Part shown: positions 54,101 to 62,672 of the stretch, one piece after another
Layout of the letters: every line of letters begins with the position of its first letter
Numbering within the stretch: position 1 is the stretch's first letter
NCBI GenBank assembly: GCA_002433065.1
Contig: DJHK01000041.1
Location: forward strand, 134,795-198,794
Length of the DNA stretch: 64,000 bases
From: Chloroflexi bacterium UBA6622
GTDB taxonomy: Bacteria > Chloroflexota > UBA11872
Direction: 5' to 3'
Translations under genes and position numbers: made by a program
Notes under the pieces: generated by a model
Database searches by the model: none
Told to the model about the DNA's origin: nothing
What the model saw: only the letters and a program-made list of their open reading frames with translations

Positions 54101-54302
54101 GCATTTCATTGGCTGCAGCGTGTGTGAACGTTACTGCCAGAATTTGTTCTGGCGGGATCCTGCCTCCTTCGATGGTGTTGATGACTCGCTCTGTCAGCAA
54201 GGTGGTTTTGCCAACGCCAGCACCTGCCAGTACCAGCAACTGGCCTCGATGTTCGAGGACGGCGCGTTGCTCTTCCGTTGGGAGAAAGGCAGGGACGGTC
54301 AT
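51168..54302 (-). CDS. UvrD-family helicase-nuclease, AdnAB/AddAB-like (second subunit)
   Basis: 1044 residues. ATG 54302 was chosen because it overlaps the upstream gene's stop as ATGA. SF1A helicase: Walker A 'AGAGVGKTTLL', 'FVDEYQDSNPAQ' (motif II), 'VIGDDDQAIFRFQGA' (III) and 'MYVALTRARDHLYVS' (VI). The C-terminal nuclease has 'GSIDRVDRL...EIVDFKTGKH' (Asp, Lys of PD-(D/E)XK) and the Fe-S cysteines: one in 'QACPRRYRHRY' and Cys1033, Cys1036 and Cys1042 in 'CRQCDFAHIC'. Works in double-strand break end resection by inference from AdnAB and AddAB. Confidence 0.88.
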   Translation of the reverse strand: MTVPAFLPTEEQRAVLEHRGQLLVLAGAGVGKTTLLTERVINTIEGGRIPPEQILAVTFTHAAANEMRSRITEKLRERGDATASNEVVVQTYHGFGGQIVREFGMRVGISPKARLLNEAEKWGLLEHVLDRLTFNTIEIRSAGHAFKNILSFVKDAQNHLLTPDDIQVYVERLRNDGLAPKAEPLVQQWEEMAHAFATYQRIKLETGAIDYGDQIAHAVEIMRSFPTIAARIRARHPYIFVDEYQDSNPAQRELLLELIDPIDSNLFVIGDDDQAIFRFQGANVRNILRLPDEPRLAPNPPSVLTLVGNRRSKPPILDIANRIAHGMTEREPKTLTHLQEGQATVGAYVADTEQGEAAWIASKISDLRGLGSDEHQQYAWGDFAVLSRTHETLNVVEQTLKSVNIPSTRARREPLLECIEVDQIRAMLQVLVTPDNDVAMARVLSSPRWRLTELEMRALARHRCIIQAQSEATAGNTYVPRPALIDAVMDVSNINNISPETRHRLCALIDEIQHLTTTAQLEALTHTVKNVIDRGAYLQELSVNSEPEHIEARTAVDAFTTRAASFGGTGLYGVRAFLRFLDRAEEAGDTDISSEEPPAADSSQVLLSTIHTAKGREWPVVFIAGLVTPQKKTAQQDAPGQAPYPLRAQRADLPHFPDEGFTNDSAFLTATEHRDDSLASLAHDDERRLMYVALTRARDHLYVSRAHWAKELKNPQVPVSFWDEILDTGYCVILGDEPVSPANPSLTNPLPPNSKKRSARTSTAEKIEALLSANQVDEALAVALDGHSTDKTWKSVLDNALMDLNLTQSPHRIPEAPENLSLSSTSYSALNNFQACPRRYRHRYIDHLPSRPNPSQQVGSTVHRILAAASSHVSDVIIDDDDHIDGDLHRVLADHPELLERFRKSRWGQRPATYAELEFTLSVNNQIIRGSIDRVDRLENGTLEIVDFKTGKHRSSEELQSDLQLPIYALAASELLGTQPEQIRASLFFLGSDHEWSLDWSIDAATHARRTITKLLKTMTTSMFPKTEDRSKCRQCDFAHICGR

Positions 54303-57292
54303 GTTCGCTCCGAGCTGTAGTCCGGACACACGCGTTTAAAGTCGCAATATCTGCATACGCCTCGGTCTCGTATAACGGCTTCATCTCCTGGCGGAATCTT
54401 GTGCTTGCCTGAGAGTAACTCGCCCTTGGTGGGAAAGGTTCCCGACCGAATCGATGAGGCATAGCTGATGACTTTTTCGCTCACTACTTCACGATCTTTC
54501 TGCGACGTTGATCGATATCGAATGCCTGTAGCTTTCGGGCCAAGGGTTGAGAGGTAGAGGTAGAAGGCGCGCTGAGGTGGGGCGAATTCTGCAAGGCTTT
54601 TTGCGTGGTCAAAGGCAAGGCCATAGAGCCCGAGTTGCAGATCATCGGCAGCGACCTTTTTAGTGACCGCTCGGCCAGTCTTGAAATCAACAATCTCGGT
54701 CGAGTCCTTGTTTCCAAAGAGCGCGTCGATCCTTCCCCGAATACGAAACTTACCGAGGTCGAATTCAAACGGATGTTCGACGGCCAGCGCACGGCTCCGT
54801 CCACCGTGGTGGTGGACGTAAGGCTCGGTGAACTTGTAAGCGTCTTTCTTGCGTTGCCTGGCGATTGAGGCGAAAGGAAAGTGCCCATCATCCCAATGCC
54901 TATTGATCAGGTCCCTGAGGGTGCTGGCCTCGAAGGAATGTGTGGCGTCCGGCGCGTGAAAATCTCTCAAGGCTGCGTGCACGATCGTTCCCATGCCGCG
55001 TGCGGTGTTATCCATGCCACGGAGCGCAAGCACATGCTGGCATCGAAATCGGTATGGGCAGGTCCGGAAAGCTGTCAGGCCTGTGACGGAGAGCACTAGC
55101 TCATCAGCAACAGGGACAAACGTTGAACCGTGAGGGGTTAAGGGCGAGACCCACCATTGGCGCCGGACATCGAGCGGAAGTGTCGAGAGCGCATGTGCCG
55201 CCGCTCCACGTTCCAGGGGTGTTCCGTGGCGTAATCGTTTCCGCATGGCCACTTCGGCTTCGGCTGGTGTTCGAGGTGCTGTTGTAGGCGTTTTCGAAAC
55301 GCGATCTATGCCGAGTTCCGGAAGGAATCGGGAGGGAGGTGCTGGGCGCCGGTGCCCTTCAGGGTCGTGGGATACGACGACTCGTTCCATCGCTCGTGTC
55401 AGGGCTACATACAACAGTCGGCGTTCTTCCTCGATCGAGGCGTGCTTCAGAGCGGATGCAGAGCTTGGTGCGATCTCGTTGTGATCCGCTCGTATGGTGG
55501 GGAAGACGCCTTCTTCCATTGCTGGAACAAGGACGACCGGCCACTCAAGCCCCTTGGCCTGATGTACTGTCATCAGGAGAACGACATCGTCTTTGAACAC
55601 AGTGGGGTCACTTTGCTCGTCTACTGGCGAGGTGTCCTCGACCAGTCGTTGCTTCCACATCGAGATCTCGGCAGCAGGGTTGGCAAGAACAAATGCTTCA
55701 GCGTTCGCTGTCAGTGCGTTGAAGGCACCGATCGTGCGACGAGCTTGTGTGGCCGTTTCGATATCTTCACTGGATAGGTCGCGGGCAGCCTCTCGAAGGG
55801 CAGGGAACTCGAGCCAGACCGCATAGATGAAGCCCTGGATGGAGTCGGCAGATGCTTTTGATAGGCGGCGGACGGCTTCAACGGTGTCGGCTAGTGGTTG
55901 ATAGGCGGGGTCCTCTGCAGCAAGACTAGCAATCGTTTCCTCGAGCGATTGGTCTAACCGATGGGCTTCCCGCTGTGCGCGTTGTCCGAACATTGGATTC
56001 GCACCGCTGAGGACTGACTCGAGGATGGTCCCGAGTGCGGAGTCGTCGATCGGGTCGAGGCCGGATGTTTGAAGGGTTATTAACGCCGCGATCGCTGGTG
56101 GAAGTCCGACCGAGTAGTGATGTTCACTGGCTATGTGAGCGGGTATGTTGAGTTGAATAAGTTGATCGAGTAACAATGCTGCGAGCGGGTGGCTGAGGGT
56201 CCGCCACAACACCGCAATATCCCCGCATGCGCGTTGATTAATCCGGATCTCGTCATCGATGACTTCGGCAAGCCCCCGGGCATGGCTATGTAATCCCTCA
56301 AATTCCATCCATTCGATTGATCCGGTTCGAGTGGATGGGTGGGATCGAATCGCCTTGTCAAGACGATCCGTGTTATGGGCGATGAGCGCGCTGGCTGCAT
56401 TCTGGATTGATGAACCACACCTCCAGTTTTCATTGAGATCGATGCGGGATGCATTTCGACGTTCGGCGAACGCTTGGAGATTCTCGGGAGTCGTTCCGCG
56501 GAACGCGTAGATCGATTGGTCATCGTCGCCGACGACCATGAGGGGGGCCGGGGCGGGTGCAAGTAATTCAAGGAGGCGTTCTTGGTTAATGCTCGTGTCC
56601 TGGTATTCGTCAACAATTACGAATTTGAATTGTTGCTGGAGCGTGTGCGCGAGCTCCGTCTTTCGTTCAAGCAGGGTGACGGCCTCGGGCACCATTGCGG
56701 CATGGTCGATTAAGGAGGCCTGGCGGCGCAGGGTGTGGTATTCCGTGCCAATGGCGTCGAGCGCTTTCCGAATCTCGGGATCGGCGCTGTGGGATGACCG
56801 TTCGTGCAACCGCGTGATTTCATCAGCGATTAACTGGGCTCCGAAACGATGTTCGAGGATTCGACTAATCGGTGTTGCGATCGTGTTGTCCATTGTCTTG
56901 AGTGTGCGACGGATCAATTCCACTTGATCCCGGGTTGTAATGAATCGTGGTGGTGTGGGGTATCCGAGGACTTCGTGGTGCTGCCGGAGCAAGCGGAATC
57001 CAAGGCTGTGAAATGTGCTGAAGGTTATTGGCCCACTCTGTTCATGGAGTCGAAGCACTACTCGATGCCTCAATTCAGTAACAGCTCCTCCGCCAAAGGT
57101 GAGTGCGAGGATTTCGTCAGGCGTCGCGATCTGGCGTTCGACCAAGCTGGCGATCCGCTCCACGATCACACGGGTTTTACCCGTGCCTGGGCCAGCGGCG
57201 ACCAACAATGCGCCGTCTGTGTGCTCGATGACCTTGCGCTGTTGATCCGTGAACAGGAATTCTGGCGAGCCCGCACCAGGTGGAATGGCCAT
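54299..57292 (-). CDS. UvrD-family helicase-nuclease, AdnAB/AddAB-like (first subunit)
   Basis: 997 residues with the same layout as its downstream neighbour. Walker A 'GPGTGKTRV' (34-40 for the P-loop), 'VIVDEYQDTSINQE', 'VVGDDDQSIYAFRG', 'RLLYVALTRAMERVVVS'. The nuclease part has 'GRIDALFG...EIVDFKTGRA' and cysteines in 'RTCPYRFRCQ' plus Cys980, Cys983 and Cys989 ('CRYCDFKRVC'). Two complete helicase-nucleases in tandem, both with intact motifs, match mycobacterial AdnA-AdnB. Separate recB/addB genes are not seen. Confidence 0.88.
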   Translation of the reverse strand: MAIPPGAGSPEFLFTDQQRKVIEHTDGALLVAAGPGTGKTRVIVERIASLVERQIATPDEILALTFGGGAVTELRHRVVLRLHEQSGPITFSTFHSLGFRLLRQHHEVLGYPTPPRFITTRDQVELIRRTLKTMDNTIATPISRILEHRFGAQLIADEITRLHERSSHSADPEIRKALDAIGTEYHTLRRQASLIDHAAMVPEAVTLLERKTELAHTLQQQFKFVIVDEYQDTSINQERLLELLAPAPAPLMVVGDDDQSIYAFRGTTPENLQAFAERRNASRIDLNENWRCGSSIQNAASALIAHNTDRLDKAIRSHPSTRTGSIEWMEFEGLHSHARGLAEVIDDEIRINQRACGDIAVLWRTLSHPLAALLLDQLIQLNIPAHIASEHHYSVGLPPAIAALITLQTSGLDPIDDSALGTILESVLSGANPMFGQRAQREAHRLDQSLEETIASLAAEDPAYQPLADTVEAVRRLSKASADSIQGFIYAVWLEFPALREAARDLSSEDIETATQARRTIGAFNALTANAEAFVLANPAAEISMWKQRLVEDTSPVDEQSDPTVFKDDVVLLMTVHQAKGLEWPVVLVPAMEEGVFPTIRADHNEIAPSSASALKHASIEEERRLLYVALTRAMERVVVSHDPEGHRRPAPPSRFLPELGIDRVSKTPTTAPRTPAEAEVAMRKRLRHGTPLERGAAAHALSTLPLDVRRQWWVSPLTPHGSTFVPVADELVLSVTGLTAFRTCPYRFRCQHVLALRGMDNTARGMGTIVHAALRDFHAPDATHSFEASTLRDLINRHWDDGHFPFASIARQRKKDAYKFTEPYVHHHGGRSRALAVEHPFEFDLGKFRIRGRIDALFGNKDSTEIVDFKTGRAVTKKVAADDLQLGLYGLAFDHAKSLAEFAPPQRAFYLYLSTLGPKATGIRYRSTSQKDREVVSEKVISYASSIRSGTFPTKGELLSGKHKIPPGDEAVIRDRGVCRYCDFKRVCPDYSSERT

Positions 57293-57335
57293 GATGGGTG
57301 CAAGGATAGCCCGAACTTCTACAAGCGATCTGGGA

Positions 57336-57830
57336 TTAGCCTGACGCCGATCCTTTATTCACATCGTCATTCGAACCGTCTACTGAAAGCTCGGCGCTGA
57401 GGGCTGCGAGTGCTCGAAGGCTTTCGGCGGTCACTTTAGAGACGCGTTGTGAGACAAGTGTGCTCAGTAGAGGTATCCGAGGCTCAAAATTTACGGTGAT
57501 TTGTAGCCTGGTGCCGGATCCATCTGGTGTCAGCCTCCACGATCCTGCTAATTGGTGAAAGGGACGTAAAAAGGAGCCCCATCGCATCCGGACTGCTGAT
57601 TTTTCTGGCGGTTCAAGCACCACATATTCACCTTCCCATGACCACGTAACGCCAAGTAGTAGGGGGGCGGTGTAGTAGAGCGTAGGCCGGTTGCTTGGAG
57701 CACCTGCGTGCTCCCGTTTCAATGTCCGAACACTGGGGTCCCACTTCGGGCGTTGGTCGAGGTCGCACATGAGGTCCCAAAGCTTGTCAGGAGCTATAGG
57801 CAAGTAGGCGCTGTGTGTGATTTTTGCCAT
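57336..57830 (-). CDS. SRPBCC-fold (START-like) protein
   Basis: 164 residues with the polyketide-cyclase/START fold: 'HSAYLPIAPDKLWDLMCDLDQRPKWDPSV' is the N-terminal helix-grip signature and 'GTRLQITVNFEPRIPLLSTLVS' the last strand and long helix. Such proteins bind small hydrophobic ligands in a deep pocket. Ligand unknown. It lies 43 bases before the helicase gene on the same strand. A decayed PhyH gene lies upstream. Confidence 0.85.
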   Translation of the reverse strand: MAKITHSAYLPIAPDKLWDLMCDLDQRPKWDPSVRTLKREHAGAPSNRPTLYYTAPLLLGVTWSWEGEYVVLEPPEKSAVRMRWGSFLRPFHQLAGSWRLTPDGSGTRLQITVNFEPRIPLLSTLVSQRVSKVTAESLRALAALSAELSVDGSNDDVNKGSASG

Positions 57831-57863
57831 CGAGGCGGCTAGCTCATTTGAAGCAAAACGGTG

Positions 57864-58174
57864 TTAGTCCAGGTAGGCATCTGGACGGCGTTGTTTGAAT
57901 TGTTCGGGCTGTAAGAGCGGTCGTGCTTCCCGGACAACGTCGGGGATTGGGGGGCTTCACCAACTTGGTGGGTTTGGAAATGGGAACACGTTGTGCCCAG
58001 CAAGCATCATCGTTCGGCGCTTACCACTCAAATTGGCGTGGGCGGTGTGCAGCGTTCGTGCGTCACATGTAACCAGGTGCCAGCTCCCATGGGTAGGTCT
58101 ACCGCGTCGCTTTGCTTCGCGATCGAAAGCTTGGTGGGCACTCGTGTTGGCTTATGTTTTTCGTTCGCCACTGG
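57864..58174 (-). pseudogene. Decayed 3' fragment of a PhyH-family dioxygenase gene
   Basis: Reading the minus strand gives 'DAVDLPMGAGTWLHVTHER' in one frame, then after a one-base slip 'RTLHTAHANLSGKRRTMML', an in-frame TGA after 'NPPSW', and a C-terminal tail ending 'RRPDAYLD' at TAA 57864-57866. Distal His and Arg of a PhyH C-terminus are recognisable. The 5' half is missing; the fragment ends close to the MacB-type permease stop. No open frame over 60 codons remains. Confidence 0.7.
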
Positions 58175-58195
58175 TCCTATTCGTGACCGTGTGGG

Positions 58196-59515
58196 TTACT
58201 CATACCGTAGGGCCTCGATCGGCGAAAGCCGTGATGCTCGGGCTGCTGGGTAAATGCCGAAAACAAGACCGATGACGATCGACACGGTGAGGGCCAAAAT
58301 AATTGGTTCCGCGGTGATCGCGGTGGTAAGGCTGGTGACTCCTGGAGGCGGTCCCCCGGGGCCCCCGGGGCCACCACCAGCACCGCTTGCGGCTGAGGCT
58401 GCTTTTTGAGCCTCGCCTAATTTGTTGAGGCTCCATGAGAGCCCTGTGCCGGTCAGGGCCCCAACAACACCGCCGCCGAGGCTTACGGCTACAGCTTCGA
58501 TCATAAATTGCGACATGATGTCGCGACGTTTGGCTCCGATGGCCTTTCGGATCCCAATTTCCCGGGTTCGTTCTGTCACTGAAACCAGCATGATATTCAT
58601 GATGCCTATCCCACCCACCAGAAGTGATATGCCGGCCACAGCTCCAAGGAACACAGTCAAGACCCCCATAACTTCGGAGATTGTTTCAATCGCATCAGCT
58701 TGGCTGCCTATTGAGAAGTCTTGTTCATCAGAATCGTGTCTACTTAGCAGGAGTGTTTCGATTCCTTGCTTTACAGCCGCTATTGTTGCTTCATCCTCAT
58801 CCGTAAGCTGGACGACGATTTGTGAAACCACGTCTTCACCTGTTGATGTTTTTGAAGGTCGAATTCTGGTTGTAAGCGCGGAGAGCGGTATAAAGGCCGC
58901 GTTGTCGCGGCTCATAAACGACTCGCCCCCGTCGGATTCGATCACCCCGATAACTGTGAAGTGCTGATTGTTTAAACGCACTGTGGCGCCAATAGCTCTT
59001 TGTTCAGGGAACAGATCCTCGGCCAGTGTTGGCCCAAGCACGATCACTCGAGCGTTTCGATCGACGTCATCTCTAGTAAAGAAGATCCCCTCTGCAAGGT
59101 TGACCCCTCGAGTGTCCGCGTAAGCTTCGGTAGCTCCGGTGATCTGTGCTTGGACCGCGCCATCCGGTGACAGGAGTGCTCCATTAATTGATCTTTGGGG
59201 ATATACCAGGGTGATACCCGGGATATCCGCGGCCTGAATAGCTTCCGCGTCCTGGGCAGTGAGGGTTTGGACACTTGATCGCCGATCCCTAAGGCCGCTG
59301 AATTGGTTTCGATTAGCACCTGGGTTAATGAACAGAAGGTTTGTTCCGACGCTGCGGATTTCATCTTGGATTGATGCTTGTACGCCTGCCCCGACTGACA
59401 TTAGTGTGATCACGGCCGCCACACCGATGACCATGCCCAGCAGGGTCAAGGCTGTGCGCAGCTTGTTGGCGATAAGGGCTCGAAGGGCCATCCGGAGGCC
59501 GTCAGTTGGGGTCAT
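58196..59515 (-). CDS. MacB/FtsX-type ABC transporter permease
   Basis: 439 residues. N-terminal helix, a large external MacB_PCD domain ('AAVITLMSVGAGVQASIQDEIRSVGTNLLFINPG'), then three helices with 'GGIGIMNIMLVSVTERTREIGIRKAIGAKRRDIM', the FtsX motif, and the end 'RASRLSPIEALRYE'. Between the last two helices sits a Gly/Pro-rich insert ('GAGGGPGGPGGPPPG') not usual in MacB. Overlaps the ATPase gene by 4 bases (ATGA). Confidence 0.93.
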   Translation of the reverse strand: MTPTDGLRMALRALIANKLRTALTLLGMVIGVAAVITLMSVGAGVQASIQDEIRSVGTNLLFINPGANRNQFSGLRDRRSSVQTLTAQDAEAIQAADIPGITLVYPQRSINGALLSPDGAVQAQITGATEAYADTRGVNLAEGIFFTRDDVDRNARVIVLGPTLAEDLFPEQRAIGATVRLNNQHFTVIGVIESDGGESFMSRDNAAFIPLSALTTRIRPSKTSTGEDVVSQIVVQLTDEDEATIAAVKQGIETLLLSRHDSDEQDFSIGSQADAIETISEVMGVLTVFLGAVAGISLLVGGIGIMNIMLVSVTERTREIGIRKAIGAKRRDIMSQFMIEAVAVSLGGGVVGALTGTGLSWSLNKLGEAQKAASAASGAGGGPGGPGGPPPGVTSLTTAITAEPIILALTVSIVIGLVFGIYPAARASRLSPIEALRYE

Positions 59516-60207
59516 TGGACTGGCTCATCTTTTTCGATACGACCGTCACGAAATCGGATGATTCGCCGTGCGCGACTGGCTACCTCGTTTTCGTGCGTGA
59601 CCAGAATCGTTGTGATTCCTCGTTGGGTGTTCAGTGTGTCAATAACATCCATAATTTCAGATGCCGATCGAGTGTCGAGGTTACCAGTCGGTTCATCAGC
59701 CAGCAGGAGGCTGGGTTCGCTAACTAGTGCCCGAGCGATCGCGACTCGCTGTTGCTGGCCGCCAGATAGCTCCACTGGGCTATGGTCAACGCGGTCGGCT
59801 AGCCCTACGCTTTCTAAGGCTTCCAAGGCTCGACCACGACGATTTGGAGCACCAGCGTACATAAGGGGAAGCTCTACCTGTTCGAGCGCTGACATTCGAG
59901 GCAACAAGTTAAAGGCCTGAAATACGAAGCCAATTTTTCGAAGTCGAATTGCTGCGAGCGCATCTTCATTTAAGCCGGCGACATTCTGGCCGTCGAGCTT
60001 GTACGTTCCATTGGTTGGGGTGTCGAGACATCCCAACAAATTCATGGCGGTTGATTTTCCAGATCCTGAGGGGCCCATGATCGCCACCATTTCTCCGTGC
60101 GTAATCGAAAATGACACTCCCCGCAGAGCTTCGACCTTCATGTCGCCCATTTGATACGTCTTACTAAGTTGCTCGGCAACGATAGTGGCTTCGGTTTGGT
60201 CATTCAT
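59512..60207 (-). CDS. MacB/LolD-type ABC transporter ATP-binding protein
   Basis: 231 residues. Walker A 'GPSGSGKST', Q-loop 'FVFQAFNLLPRM', signature 'LSGGQQQRVAIARAL', Walker B 'LLLADEPTGNLD', switch His in 'LVTHENEVASRA'. ATG 60207 is 4 bases after the adaptor stop; the longer frame to 60282 merely reads the adaptor's Gly-rich end in another phase. Forms a tripartite-type exporter with the adaptor and permease. Confidence 0.94.
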   Translation of the reverse strand: MNDQTEATIVAEQLSKTYQMGDMKVEALRGVSFSITHGEMVAIMGPSGSGKSTAMNLLGCLDTPTNGTYKLDGQNVAGLNEDALAAIRLRKIGFVFQAFNLLPRMSALEQVELPLMYAGAPNRRGRALEALESVGLADRVDHSPVELSGGQQQRVAIARALVSEPSLLLADEPTGNLDTRSASEIMDVIDTLNTQRGITTILVTHENEVASRARRIIRFRDGRIEKDEPVQ

Positions 60208-60211
60208 CGGT

Positions 60212-62458
60212 CTACGGTGGGCCACGTCTGGATTGTGGGCCGCCACCAAAGACGCCTCGCATGGATTGTGGGCCGCCACCATTTGGTCCTTGGCGTTGCA
60301 CTTCTGTGGTCCGGGTGTTCCGAAGGTTGGCGGCGGCCTGGGCTGCGTTTGGCATCACGAAGTCTCCGACCTCGAGTCCTGACGTAATTTGAATCATCAC
60401 CGCATTACTAATGCCTGTTGTGACCCGTCGGGGTTGCACTGTGTTGTCGTCTTGAAGGGCAAATGCGATGGGCCCGCGTGGTGTGTTTTGAATTGCCGCC
60501 TTAGGCACCGTAATCACATTTTGGGCTCCATCGATGATGATCTGCACGTCACTCGTCAGGCCTGCGCGTAAATCGGGGGTTGGACTATCCACGGAAATAT
60601 CGACGGCAAACGTTACAAGTCCTTGGTCAATGGTTCCCTCGGCAGCAATCCATGAAACTGAGCCATCGAAGGTTCGGTCATCAAGTGCTTGAAATGACAA
60701 TGTGACGGGTTGGCCAATGGAGATTGACCCGATGTCTGTTTCGTCAATGCTGATGCGCGTGAGCAAGCTTTCAGCGACGCCGATTCGCATCATAGGCCCA
60801 GAAACCCGCTCCCCAATCTCTCCTTCAATGGTTAGAACAACGCCGTTGACAGGAGAGAGAAGAGTGGCATCAGTCAGAGCATCTCGTGCTGCTTCAAGTT
60901 GTCGTTCGGCGTCATTTATCGATAACTCTTGGCGTGTTACTTCGAGAGGGTCGACCGGGCTACGAAGATCAGCCAGTGTGATTTCAGCTCGGCTGATGGC
61001 TACTTTAGCTTTTCGTATTTCTGAGGCGTCAGCTCCATCAAGGATGTCGGCCAATCTCGCTTCAGCGTCCGCAAGGCTGGCTTGGGAAGCATTCAACGAT
61101 TGTTCGGCTGCTCGGACATCTCCGTGCTCAGGGTCGGCAGTTAGAGCGTCGAATCGAGCCCTGGCGGCTTTTAGAGCGGTGGTGGCTGAAGCGACATTTG
61201 CTCGACGGCTCGCGAGATCTGTTGTGGTCGCACCAGCTTCAAGGTCCTTGAGTTCGAGTTCGGCTGCGATTTGGTTCCGTTCGGCCGACGTGACGCCGTC
61301 CTGAAGTGTGGCCAAATCTGGCCCCGTGGCCAGATCGTCTACGGTCGCCTGAGCCGCGGTGCGACTGGCCTTGGCCGCTGCTAGCTTAGACTCTGCCTTT
61401 GACAGATCCTCCGCAGTGGCTGGAGCGATGGCGTCCGTGTGATCGCGTTGGGCCTTGGCCCACACCACGCTAGCCCGCTCCTTTTGCTCTGCGCTGAGGT
61501 TGCTCCCGGTTCGCACCGAGTCGGCGTGCGTCAAACGTGCTTGCTCAAGGGTTGTGTTTGCGTCCTTCAGCTGCGTGGATGTCGGTTTAGCACGAAGGTC
61601 TGCAAGAGAGGTAGTTGCTGTTGTGACTTCCGCTTTTGCGGTTGCCAGTTTAGCGTCTGCTTCAGCGACCTTTCGAGGGTGATCGTTGGATGCTTCGGTT
61701 AACGCCCGCTTAGCCGATGCTGATGCCTCACGGGTAGCTGCCACCTTGTCTCGTGCGGCCTGTAGGGATAGATCGGTAGCGCCAGCTTCGGTTTCGGTAA
61801 GAGCACTCTGAGCACTCACAAGGTTGGCTTGGGCAGACGCTAGGCTGCTTTGCGCGTCTGCAATGGCACTGTCGGTGGCTCCTGCAAGAAGGTTGTCCAG
61901 TGAGTTTTGGGCTGAAAGGACTTGAGATCTGGCTGAGGCCACCGCCGATTCACCTGAGGTGATCGCTGACTTCTTGGCGGGACTGATGAGGTCTGCCAGT
62001 GTTGATTCGGCCTCACGCAGGTCGAGTTCGGCGAGACGTATTTTGGAGGGGTCGGCGGTTGCAACCAGTGTGGCGAGATCGAGCTGAGCCCGTTCAAGCG
62101 CTGCTGCTGCGTTGTCCAGTGCGCGTTGCAGGCTTGATGATTCAAGCGATGCTAACGTCTGGCCTATAGACACCTTGTCACCCGCGGTGATTGCTACTGA
62201 CGAAAGCACTCCCGTCTGACCGAATTCGAGGTTCAATATCGATCCGTAATCGATCGTTCCAACCGCAGGGATTGTTACTTGGATGTCTTGTCGGGCGACT
62301 TGGATTGGTGTTGGAGGCGGTTGGTCGGTTTCTTGGTCGCGGTTGGCTATCCGGGGCACCAGGATTACGAGGGCAACAAGAACCACGGCAGGTGCGACGA
62401 ACCGAAAGCGAATAGCTTTGCCTAGCTTGCCTATACGTCTAGTAACAGTGCTGAGCAT
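60212..62458 (-). CDS. MacA/HlyD-type membrane-fusion adaptor, unusually long
   Basis: 748 residues, about twice a normal MacA. An N-terminal helix (about 20-36, 'FVAPAVVLVALVILVP'), a lipoyl half ('VAITAGDKVSIGQTLASL'), then some 400 residues of Ala/Leu/Asp-rich heptad-like sequence with repeated 'LADL', 'SAxxxLxxA' units that would form a very long alpha-helical hairpin, then the second lipoyl half and beta-barrel ('SLLTRISIDETDIGSISIGQPVTLSFQAL'). The C-terminus has two Gly-rich repeats 'GGGPQSxRG'. First gene of the exporter operon. Substrate unknown. Confidence 0.9.
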   Translation of the reverse strand: MLSTVTRRIGKLGKAIRFRFVAPAVVLVALVILVPRIANRDQETDQPPPTPIQVARQDIQVTIPAVGTIDYGSILNLEFGQTGVLSSVAITAGDKVSIGQTLASLESSSLQRALDNAAAALERAQLDLATLVATADPSKIRLAELDLREAESTLADLISPAKKSAITSGESAVASARSQVLSAQNSLDNLLAGATDSAIADAQSSLASAQANLVSAQSALTETEAGATDLSLQAARDKVAATREASASAKRALTEASNDHPRKVAEADAKLATAKAEVTTATTSLADLRAKPTSTQLKDANTTLEQARLTHADSVRTGSNLSAEQKERASVVWAKAQRDHTDAIAPATAEDLSKAESKLAAAKASRTAAQATVDDLATGPDLATLQDGVTSAERNQIAAELELKDLEAGATTTDLASRRANVASATTALKAARARFDALTADPEHGDVRAAEQSLNASQASLADAEARLADILDGADASEIRKAKVAISRAEITLADLRSPVDPLEVTRQELSINDAERQLEAARDALTDATLLSPVNGVVLTIEGEIGERVSGPMMRIGVAESLLTRISIDETDIGSISIGQPVTLSFQALDDRTFDGSVSWIAAEGTIDQGLVTFAVDISVDSPTPDLRAGLTSDVQIIIDGAQNVITVPKAAIQNTPRGPIAFALQDDNTVQPRRVTTGISNAVMIQITSGLEVGDFVMPNAAQAAANLRNTRTTEVQRQGPNGGGPQSMRGVFGGGPQSRRGPP

Positions 62459-62672
62459 CTAACGGCCCACTCTCATTGGTGCAGATGGTACTGGCTCGTG
62501 TGTTGGTTGAAGGGAATACGGCTCTCGATGGAGTTTTGGATAGGGTGCCACGGGTATTTGTTCGTGTTTTCTATGTTCATACCTTAACCACTTTCCATGA
62601 AGAAAAGTGCGACGATTCTCACAATTGATCTCCGATAGCCATTTTGGCTTACCTTCATAGAAGGCGAAAACT

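Noticed and set aside
57895..58275. 126-codon plus frame between SRPBCC and permease genes
   Set aside because: The minus strand here reads as a PhyH remnant, which explains the region better.
60208..60282. N-terminal extension of the MacB-type ATPase
   Set aside because: The two 'VAAHNP' repeats are the adaptor's Gly-rich 3' end read in another frame; ATG 60207 is the natural start.
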